DNA of 64,000 bases from Dyadobacter sp. 676. GTDB lineage: Bacteria; Bacteroidota; Bacteroidia; Cytophagales; Spirosomataceae. Each line of letters opens with the position of its first letter. Positions within the stretch are counted from its first letter, which is position 1. The notes beneath the pieces are model-generated. The model ran no database searches, was not told where the DNA came from, and was given only the letters and a program-made list of their open reading frames with translations. Shown piece after piece: positions 58,350 to 64,000 of this stretch. The DNA lies in NCBI RefSeq assembly GCF_040448675.1, contig NZ_CP159289.1, forward strand, positions 2,790,001 to 2,854,000. The letters are read 5' to 3'. A program made the position numbers and the translations under genes.

Positions 58350-58473
58350 GATATAGTGTGTTGTTCAGGTAAATATGAAGAGTTGAAATTTACGAATTAA
58401 ATCCAATCGTCAAGATTTAATACTTTTGGTGAAACCTGTTCAACATACAATCCTTAATCACACAAATCCTTCA

Positions 58474-59631
58474 ATGAAAAAGCAAATCAATATCGGCATA
58501 GTAGGTTACAAGTTTATGGGCCGTGCGCATAGCAATGCGTGGATCAAAGCCCCGTTGTTTTTCGATACGCCATCGACGCCCGTCCTGAAAGCCGCATGCG
58601 GCCGCCACCAGGAATCACTGTCCGAATTCGCTAAAAACTGGGGATGGGAACAAACCGAAACCGACTGGCGGAAGCTCATAACCCGGCCGGATATCGATAT
58701 TGTCGACATTGCATTGCCCCAGTATCTCCATTACGAAGTCGCGCTGGCTGCTGCAAAGGCAGGCAAGCATATTTTCTGCGAAAAACCGCTTTCGATGGAC
58801 AGCGCGCAGGCGGTCGAAATGCTGAAAGTTTGCCAGGAAAATGGCGTAAAGCATTATCTCAATCATAATTACCGCCGAACACCCGCTGTGGCACTTGCCA
58901 AAAGGATGATTGAAGAAGGCAAGATTGGGCGTATTTTCCACTGGCGCTGCGCCTACCAGCAGGACTGGATCGTCGACCCGTCGTTCCCGCTTACCTGGCA
59001 GCTTAAAAAGGAAACGGCCAAGGCAGGTCCGCAATGGGACCTCAACTCTCACGCCGTGGACCTGGCGCATTTCCTCGTGGGTGACATTGTTTCCGTTTCC
59101 TCGCTGACAACGAACTTCATTAAGGAACGGCCTATCGCAGACGAAACCGCCACCGGAAGCCTCACGGGTGCATCCAAAGGCGATGAAATGGGAGAAGTAA
59201 CGGTAGAAGACGCCGCATTGATGATGGTCAGGTTCCGGAATGGCGCCGTGGGCTCATTTGAAGCGACCAGGTTCGCAACCGGCCGCAAAAACCGCCTTAC
59301 GTTCGAGATTTATGGCAGCAAAGGCAGCCTCGTTTTCGACCTCGAACGTATGAACGAGCTGCAATACTATTCCAACGAAGACGCAAAAGGAGAACACGGC
59401 TTCCGTACCATTCTTGCTACTGAGGCCGTTCATCCATACGCCGGCCACTGGTGGCCCGCCGGACATATTATCGGTTACGAACACGCTTTCGTACACGCGG
59501 TGGTTGACTTTTTGAATGCGATTGAAAACAATACCGAAATCAAACCGGACTTTGCGGATGGTTTGAAGATCATTCAGGTATTGGAAGCGGGGCTGCAATC
59601 GGCGGCAAGTAAAGCCGAAGTACAGCTGTAA
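58474..59631 (+). CDS. Gfo/Idh/MocA family oxidoreductase
   Basis: From ATG 58474 the product has 385 residues and starts MKKQINIGIVGYKFMGRAHS, with the Rossmann glycine motif. CEKPLSMDSAQAVEML is the EKP motif, and LNHNYRRTPAV and DLNSHAVDLAHFLVG belong to the substrate domain. It is a soluble sugar-type dehydrogenase. It diverges from the polysaccharide set at 58349. The upstream in-frame start at 58426 is less likely. Confidence 0.9.
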   Translation: MKKQINIGIVGYKFMGRAHSNAWIKAPLFFDTPSTPVLKAACGRHQESLSEFAKNWGWEQTETDWRKLITRPDIDIVDIALPQYLHYEVALAAAKAGKHIFCEKPLSMDSAQAVEMLKVCQENGVKHYLNHNYRRTPAVALAKRMIEEGKIGRIFHWRCAYQQDWIVDPSFPLTWQLKKETAKAGPQWDLNSHAVDLAHFLVGDIVSVSSLTTNFIKERPIADETATGSLTGASKGDEMGEVTVEDAALMMVRFRNGAVGSFEATRFATGRKNRLTFEIYGSKGSLVFDLERMNELQYYSNEDAKGEHGFRTILATEAVHPYAGHWWPAGHIIGYEHAFVHAVVDFLNAIENNTEIKPDFADGLKIIQVLEAGLQSAASKAEVQL

Positions 59632-59641
59632 ACTACGACGA

Positions 59642-59674
59642 ATCCGGCCTGATTTTCATGCAATCAGGCCGGAT
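59642..59674 (+). terminator. Hairpin after the Gfo/Idh oxidoreductase gene
   Basis: ATCCGGCCTGATT (59642-59654) pairs with AATCAGGCCGGAT (59662-59674) over a 7-base loop and is followed by CTTTG. It has no long T-run, but the 13-bp perfect stem is strong. Confidence 0.65.
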
Positions 59675-59741
59675 CTTTGAATGGATGGAGTCAATTAAAA
59701 TCCGTCGCGACCGTTCGGACCACCAAACCCGGGCATATTGT

Positions 59742-60551
59742 TTACCATGCCGTTCCGCTGTGCTTTATCCCAATCCTGCCTGTGTAGTCTATGCGATTAA
59801 GCAGGATGGGCTTGTTGACAAAGTACTCGTCAACCGCCTTTTTACATCCGGCCCAATGCCCGTAATCGTCTATTATCAACACACCCGAGTCTGCCAAGAT
59901 CGGATAAAGATGTATCAATTCGTGATGTGTCGATTCATACCAGTCCGTATCCAACCGAAGCAATGCGATACCATCCGTCGGTAAATTCGCCGGAATGGTA
60001 TCTTCAACTTTTCCTTTAATACAATAAATATTCTCGGAAGGATATTCGGTGAGTCCCATATTCCGCCGAACATCCGCGATATCGGCCAGGCACCAGACTG
60101 ATGTCTCTTTATTATCCCTGCTTTTCTCTAAAAGCTGGTCAGCTTTTTCTCCCCTGAACGTTACGTCGTTCCGGGTTGGTGCGGGCATGCCTTCGTAAGT
60201 ATCATAAAGGAAAAGCTTCCGCTGGCTTTCGCCCAGATGTAACAATGTCAGGGCTGTGAGCATCGAGCTTCCTCCCCGCCAGACGCCACATTCAACAAAG
60301 CTTCCGTGAATCTTATTTTGCACCACATACTTTACGGCATTATATAATGCATACATCCTTTCGACCGACGTCATTGTGAAAGGTTTGCATGTTTCATAAA
60401 TCCCGAGAAAGAGGTCGTCATCGATAAATTTCACATCCTTCACGATCCGTGACGCCCGAAGGTCAAAATACTTGAGCACAGCATTTATCAGCATATCCGC
60501 AATGTTATGGTTCAACAATCCTCCAAGATAGACCTCGTGACTGGCGGTCAC
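59742..60551 (-). CDS. TylF/MycF-type methyltransferase
   Basis: The 269-residue product has the SAM-binding segment SFVECGVWRGGSSMLTA near residue 85 and the metal-site motifs LLRLDTDWYEST and VLIIDDYGHW, as in macrocin O-methyltransferase-like enzymes that methylate sugar hydroxyls. It may decorate the nearby polysaccharide, but it is on its own transcript. A window of tRNA and IS remnants begins upstream. Confidence 0.88.
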   Translation of the reverse strand: MTASHEVYLGGLLNHNIADMLINAVLKYFDLRASRIVKDVKFIDDDLFLGIYETCKPFTMTSVERMYALYNAVKYVVQNKIHGSFVECGVWRGGSSMLTALTLLHLGESQRKLFLYDTYEGMPAPTRNDVTFRGEKADQLLEKSRDNKETSVWCLADIADVRRNMGLTEYPSENIYCIKGKVEDTIPANLPTDGIALLRLDTDWYESTHHELIHLYPILADSGVLIIDDYGHWAGCKKAVDEYFVNKPILLNRIDYTGRIGIKHSGTAW

Positions 60552-60730
60552 GGATATCTGATATCCATGCGGTTGGGATGAGTTATTCTCCGGCGAAACC
60601 AGCTAAGATGCGGACCGACGCTGTCCGATTTACCGGGAAGAGAAGATATGTAAGCGCAGAAGTCGCGGGCGACCGGGGAATTTTACATGAATGCAAAACA
60701 CAAAAAGCATCGAACAATCGATGCTTTTTG

Positions 60731-60752
60731 TGGGAGTTGAGGGATTCGAACC
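60731..60752 (-). pseudogene. 3' fragment of a broken second tRNA-Val gene
   Basis: These 22 bases (minus strand GGTTCGAATCCCTC then AACTCCCA) equal the TPsiC loop, T-stem and acceptor of the intact tRNA-Val at 62261-62336. A hairpin (60702-60713/60718-60729), matching the terminator behind the intact gene except in its loop, follows on the minus strand. The 5' half is at 62198-62215, with the IS between them. Extra bases separate the fragment from its CAGAGGG anticodon-stem piece near the IS end. Confidence 0.75.
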
Positions 60753-60807
60753 GCGCGGCGGACCGTCCCCGTCCCTCTGGGATCAAGCAGAAAATCTGGG
60801 GGGGAGA

Positions 60808-61632
60808 TTAAGCATAAAGTTTGGTAAGCCTGAATAGGAAGAATGGAATATCCCTCACACCTCTGGATGAGGATCTAAAAGCCTTGATCTTCGCATTGAA
60901 TGACTCTGCCGAAGCGTTGGTACTCCTGTTATTGAAGAAATTAAGGATGTCCAGATAATGCGTTTGAATAGATCGGGCAACGGTTTTAAAGGAATCTAAG
61001 CCGCAATTTTCAACTGCATTGTACCACAATGCCAGTCTTTTAAACGCCTGCTCTTTGGACTTGCAAACCCGAAAAACGGTTCCTAAGCCTGTTGCGAGCG
61101 TGTAAGCCTGGGCGATTAGTGGGTAACGCTCGAAAAGCAGCCTGGAACGATGAACCTGTGAAGGTGTCCACTTGTCATGGTGCTTGAAAAGCAAATATCT
61201 ACTCCTGACAAGCAGCTGTTTTAAGGTATCTCCGTTGGCAAGAATTTCCGGCTGGTAAACCAAACCAGATTGCCTGCCAGCTTCAATAGCCTGATTTTCT
61301 TGATCCAGGGCTTGCCAACGATGTTGTATCCTGATTTCCTGAACTGCATCAAAGGCAAGTTTTTGCACATGAAAGCGGTCGATGACCTTCAGAGCTTTTG
61401 GAAAACATCGACTGACAATCAACCCCATGTTAGCGGCCATATCCAGCGTTACTTCCCGTACTTTACCTCGAATACCTTTCGGAATCTTTCTCAAAACCTC
61501 GATGACCAAGCTAGCTTGCGTGCCTTTTCTGCCTCTGGCTGCTTTGTTAGTCACAATTGTATAGAGCTCACCGTTGGAAAGAGAGGTTTCGTCAATGCTT
61601 AAATACGGGCCGGTGTTCTCAGGGTACAACAA
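60808..61632 (-). CDS. ISL3-family-like transposase, catalytic part
   Basis: Motifs include GPYLSIDETSLSNGELY (first acidic residue), LDMAANMG with VIDRFHVQKLA (second) and STNASAESFNAKIKAF (third), the DDE pattern of ISL3/ISAon1-like enzymes. The open frame continues upstream to about 61778 but has no ATG before 61632. About eight residues seem missing at GRKGTQAS compared with family members I remember. It probably needed frame fusion with the N-terminal region at 61763-62142. Confidence 0.75.
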   Translation of the reverse strand: MLYPENTGPYLSIDETSLSNGELYTIVTNKAARGRKGTQASLVIEVLRKIPKGIRGKVREVTLDMAANMGLIVSRCFPKALKVIDRFHVQKLAFDAVQEIRIQHRWQALDQENQAIEAGRQSGLVYQPEILANGDTLKQLLVRSRYLLFKHHDKWTPSQVHRSRLLFERYPLIAQAYTLATGLGTVFRVCKSKEQAFKRLALWYNAVENCGLDSFKTVARSIQTHYLDILNFFNNRSTNASAESFNAKIKAFRSSSRGVRDIPFFLFRLTKLYA

Positions 61633-61762
61633 CCAGTCAGCAGCATGCTCGCGTTGATCCCAATCTTTGTAGTCGCTTATATGGTCTTTATACTGTTGTT
61701 GAAGCTGTTTGCCGTCCAGATGAAAGTATTTCCCTAATTGTGAGCAGCTAACAGGATTATTA

Positions 61763-62142
61763 TCAATACATTGTTTTTAAAAAATCAGCGAACTCTTTAG
61801 TCATCCGAGTTCCCTCTTGCACCACATTCCAATCCCTGCTGATAATTTCGCCAGTGTCCTTGACTTCCCAGCGTCGACGCTTGATACAGAGCGTAACTTT
61901 TTGATTACGAATAGGAAAGTCCTGAATGTAAATCTCAGGTAAATAACCTTTGGATTCTAATTTTTGATCCTTGTATTGGAAGGAGGAAGATTTTTCTCTT
62001 CCAAGTAAATATGCAGACCAGTGAGGCCTTCGACGATTTTGGAAAGCTCGAAATAATCGAGGATACCCTCTGGTAACAGGAAGCGGACTAGGGCTAAATA
62101 GGACTCTTGCAATGTATTCAATGTTGATTCATTGCAAAACAA
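61763..62142 (-). pseudogene. Transposase N-terminal region, frameshifted
   Basis: MFCNESTLNTLQESYLALV opens a frame that stops early near 61957. One missing base near 61980 would join LEEKNLPPS to QYKDQKLESKGYLPEIY, then IRNQKVTLCIKRRRWEV and ending at KEFADFLKTMY. This is the zinc-finger-like or N-terminal protein of ISAon1-type elements. Its end overlaps the transposase frame at a T6A5 slippery site on the minus strand (61774-61784). Confidence 0.6.
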
Positions 62143-62197
62143 CTACTTTTTTCACCGCTCCCCAAGTTTTCGGACTGATCCGTTTTCGGACTGATCC

Positions 62198-62215
62198 GGC
62201 AGATGCTCTGAACCA
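62198..62215 (-). pseudogene. 5' fragment of a broken second tRNA-Val gene
   Basis: GGCAGATGCTCTGAACCA on the plus strand equals 62303-62320 of the intact tRNA-Val (D-loop to anticodon stem). It abuts the IS right end, and the region beyond it (GTTGGCTG) matches the D-arm only as its reverse complement. Together with 60731-60752 it marks a disrupted tandem tRNA-Val copy. Confidence 0.7.
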
Positions 62216-62231
62216 GTTGGCTGAAAAACGG

Positions 62232-62259
62232 AAAAAGCATCGATTGCTCGATGCTTTTT
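62232..62259 (-). terminator. Terminator after tRNA-Val
   Basis: AAAAAGCATCGA (62232-62243) pairs with TCGATGCTTTTT (62248-62259) over TTGC, and begins just after the tRNA 3' end on the minus strand. A near copy follows the broken tRNA. Confidence 0.78.
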
Positions 62260-62260
62260 G

Positions 62261-62336
62261 TGGGAGTTGAGGGATTCGAACCCCCCGACCCTCTGCTTGT
62301 AAGGCAGATGCTCTGAACCAACTGAGCTAAACTCCC
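62261..62336 (-). tRNA. tRNA-Val(UAC)
   Basis: The minus strand folds as GGGAGTT acceptor, TA, GCTC D-stem, TCTGC anticodon stem with loop CTTACAA (anticodon TAC), GGGTC variable loop, T-arm with TTCGAAT and CCCTC, AACTCCC and discriminator A. CCA is not encoded. The T-stem side reads GGGGGG (C6 at 62281-62286 on the plus strand), one G more than the five that pair with CCCTC, so the length is 76 rather than 75. This matches the single-base excess seen in several protein genes here. Confidence 0.92.
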
Positions 62337-62459
62337 TTTCTTTTTCTTTTGTTTTCCCCGTCGTTTGGGAGTGCAAATATGTGCGACTAAATTGAACTCT
62401 GCAAATATTCTAGAAAAAAATTTCAAAATATTTTTTAACCTTCTGATAACCAGTATACG

Positions 62460-63195
62460 CTATTCGAAGTTCAGATAGAGCGTCACTGTGTGCGTTCGCA
62501 TTCGACTGATGCCGTTTCCTATCGAATTTTTTCCGGGCACGAGCATATTGGTCATTCCATGCGAAAAACGCAGCTCGGGCGCGAATTTGAAGAACTCGAA
62601 AAATTGCTCGAAGCCAATGCCGTAGTCGATCGAGAAATCGCTCGACTTGGTGTCCAAAGTCCCCGCGCCGCCGCTACGGGCCCGCTTTACGTTCGTTTCG
62701 ATGCCTAATGTTACGCCTGCTACCATGTACATCCGTGAGTTGACCCTCCGAAGAGATTTGTATTTTAGCAAGAGCGGTACTTCGATCCAAGTCGATTCGC
62801 GCTTTTCAGTCCGGTCGGTGCCATTGGGGTAACTGAATTTGACATGCCGCTCATACAGCGAAACGGACGGTGTCGTCCGCAGATCAAAATGCTCATTTAG
62901 AAACGCATTGATCGTGAAACCCATCCGGAATGCCGCATTTGTGGGCGACTGGATAACAAACGCCGAATCTTTTAGAAATGAAGTCGTTGCTGTGCTTAAT
63001 ATTGAAACGCGTAAAAGGCACCGCGAACAGGATCCCGTAATGGATCGGCTTGTCGTCGTAATATTCGAGGTGCTTGCGGCGGTACCCGATGCCCTGAGAC
63101 CGGGCTTCCTGTGCTGCCATGAGCAACACCAGGAGGCCGATAATTACTTGTGCCCGACGTAAATTGAACAGATCCCGAAGGTAAGTGATATGCAT
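62460..63195 (-). CDS. porT: PorT-like T9SS outer-membrane protein (frameshifted)
   Basis: PorT is an outer-membrane beta-barrel protein needed for type IX secretion. The start region is MHITYLRDLFNLRRAQVIIGL with a signal core ending near EARSQG; the rest holds IHYGILFAVPFTRFNIKH and IDYGIGFEQFFEFFKFAPELRFSHG. The frame breaks at T4 62970-62973: dropping one base reads FISKDSAFVIQSPTNAAFRM and gives 244 residues. It overlaps ubiE by 52 bases, a gene pair that I recall as common in Cytophagales. It links to the T9SS-tailed esterases at 1857 and 5400. Confidence 0.82.
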
Positions 63196-63866
63196 TTGGT
63201 ATTTATGAAACCTGCTTTTTTATAAATATCAAGAAAAGCTTCCCCATCCGGAAAGGCCTGCACCGACTCTGGCAAATAGGTATATGCCGAGCTGTCTTTG
63301 GAGACCGTTTTCCCTATTACTGGTAATATGTATTTGAAATAAAAATTGTAAATCTGCTTGAACGGAAAGCTTCTCGGTTTCGAAAACTCGACCACCACAC
63401 AAGTTCCGCCCGGCTTCATCACGCGGTTCATCTCGGTCAGTCCGGCCAGCAGATTCTGAAAATTGCGTACTCCAAACGAAACGATAATCGCGTCAAAATA
63501 ATTGTCTGCAAAAGCCAAACTTTCCGAGTCACCGCTTTGAAGTGTAATCACATCCTGTTTGCCCAGTTTGGCGATTTTCTCACGGCCAACCGCCAGCATT
63601 CCTTCCGAAATATCGACACCGATGATTTTTTCGGGTTTCAGTGCCAGCGCCTCAATCGCGAAGTCGCCGGTACCCGTCGCAATGTCGAGAATAACCTTTG
63701 GTTGCTGCTTTTTGAGCAATTTGATGGCCCTTTTACGCCAATATATATCTACGCCTCCGCTCAGGACGTGGTTAAGCAGGTCGTATTTGGGCGAAATATT
63801 ATCGAACATTTCGGCTACCTGCTCCCGTTTGGTCCCTTCCTTATCTTTATAGGGTACTACACTCAT
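63144..63866 (-). CDS. ubiE: demethylmenaquinone methyltransferase
   Basis: This SAM-dependent enzyme makes menaquinone from demethylmenaquinone (MenG role in this phylum). The 240-residue product has LDIATGTGDFAIEALAL, DYFDAIIVSFGVRNFQN and GGTCVVVEFSKPRSFPFKQIYNFYF, the family signatures. It fits a menaquinone-based respiratory chain with the complex I genes here. The porT start lies within its last 52 bases. Confidence 0.96.
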   Translation of the reverse strand: MSVVPYKDKEGTKREQVAEMFDNISPKYDLLNHVLSGGVDIYWRKRAIKLLKKQQPKVILDIATGTGDFAIEALALKPEKIIGVDISEGMLAVGREKIAKLGKQDVITLQSGDSESLAFADNYFDAIIVSFGVRNFQNLLAGLTEMNRVMKPGGTCVVVEFSKPRSFPFKQIYNFYFKYILPVIGKTVSKDSSAYTYLPESVQAFPDGEAFLDIYKKAGFINTKCISLTFGICSIYVGHK

Positions 63867-63982
63867 TTTTTATCGGATTTTCAACTACAAGCAAAACTAA
63901 CAGATATTTACGGTTATCACACGGCGGGCCGGCATCTTATTGGCTTCTACAAAAGTGACCAAAATGAAAAGCGAACGTATCA

Positions 63983-64000
63983 ATGGCTGAACAAACATTT
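63983..64000 (+). CDS. possible 5' start of a gene running off the window (partial)
   Basis: ATG at 63983 opens MAEQTF to the window edge. Only six codons are visible, so a gene here is a guess based on an open frame and its place after a divergent intergenic region. Confidence 0.25.

Larger units (their letters stand above)
60780..62197. mobile_element. Decayed ISL3-like insertion sequence inside a tRNA-Val copy
   Basis: The element carries an ISL3-type DDE transposase frame and an N-terminal region frame on the minus strand. Imperfect terminal inverted repeats begin GGATCA: left end GGATCAAGCAGAAAATCTGG at 60780, right end GGATCAGTCCGAAAACTTGG reading inward from 62181. A 16-bp direct repeat, TTTTCGGACTGATCCG, is duplicated at the right end (62167-62182, 62183-62198). 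The ends abut the 5' and 3' tRNA-Val fragments. Frame breaks and an internal in-frame deletion suggest it is inactive. Confidence 0.75.

Noticed and set aside
60702..62260. Integrated island with tRNA att sites
   Set aside because: The 3' tRNA end is duplicated as after integrase action, but no integrase is present, the insert is only an IS with its own terminal repeats, and a 5' tRNA fragment is also found. Disruption of a tandem tRNA copy explains it more simply.
1..64000. CRISPR arrays or rRNA genes
   Set aside because: No regularly spaced direct repeats with unique spacers and no rRNA-like sequence were seen anywhere. The tandem repeats in nuoI2 and the esterases are coding.

Overview
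The window looks like a chromosome segment of a Bacteroidota bacterium, most likely Cytophagales and probably a Dyadobacter/Spirosoma relative. The signs are type IX secretion sorting domains and a PorT homologue, a short NuoG, many -7 boxes of the form TAnnTTTG in front of genes, few Shine-Dalgarno sequences, and the gene families themselves. The genus is inferred from gene content, not tested.

Layout. 1-7.6 kb: the 3' end of an unknown gene, adk, obgE, then two tandem paralogous secreted SASA/SGNH esterases with Ig-like repeats and T9SS tails. 7.7-15.8 kb: a complex I operon nuoABCDEFGHIJ that stops after nuoJ. 15.9-30.2 kb: housekeeping and envelope genes (gcvP, metallophosphoesterase, yqgE, gamma carbonic anhydrase, dedA, ABC-F, SUMF1-like protein, a Gfo/Idh oxidoreductase, aroC, batD). 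30.3-36.6 kb: a minus-strand set exbB-exbD-exbD-tonB-small membrane protein-PstS-like binding protein-TPR protein. 37.2-42.0 kb: gatC, nitrilase, def, ruvX, recJ, lptB. 42.1-43.8 kb: a Cys/Lys-rich 51-residue protein and a divergent metal-type cluster around a perfect 7-1-7 palindrome of the Fur/Zur type. 43.8-49.8 kb: a secreted protein, recO, purF, a DUF4143 ATPase behind tandem operator-like repeats, a DUF6265 protein and a YdcZ-type transporter. 49.9-52.1 kb: a second, isolated nuoI-nuoJ-nuoK group whose NuoI carries a long C-terminal tail of repeated PxFxPxxxPK motifs. 52.1-60.6 kb: a polysaccharide-type locus (glycosyltransferase, PIN-domain remnant, heparinase II/III-like protein, two-domain dehydrogenase, Gfo/Idh oxidoreductase, TylF-type methyltransferase). 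60.7-62.3 kb: tRNA-Val(UAC), and a second broken tRNA-Val split by a decayed ISL3-like insertion sequence. 62.4-63.9 kb: porT and ubiE/menG.

The strongest window-wide signal is a set of nine single-base excesses: eight protein genes (both esterases, dedA, exbB, nuoK, nuoI2, the PIN ORF, porT) and the tRNA-Val T-stem each carry exactly one base too many, seven of them at runs of exactly six identical bases. Each broken gene has length 3n+1 and reads as one intact family member after removal of one base. The uniform direction points to homopolymer over-calling in the assembly; true slippage is possible but less likely.

The most novel biological candidates are the repeat-tailed NuoI with the split complex I genes, the Zur-like divergent cluster, the transporter-less TonB/ExbBDD/PstS/TPR set, and the tandem-operator AAA ATPase.
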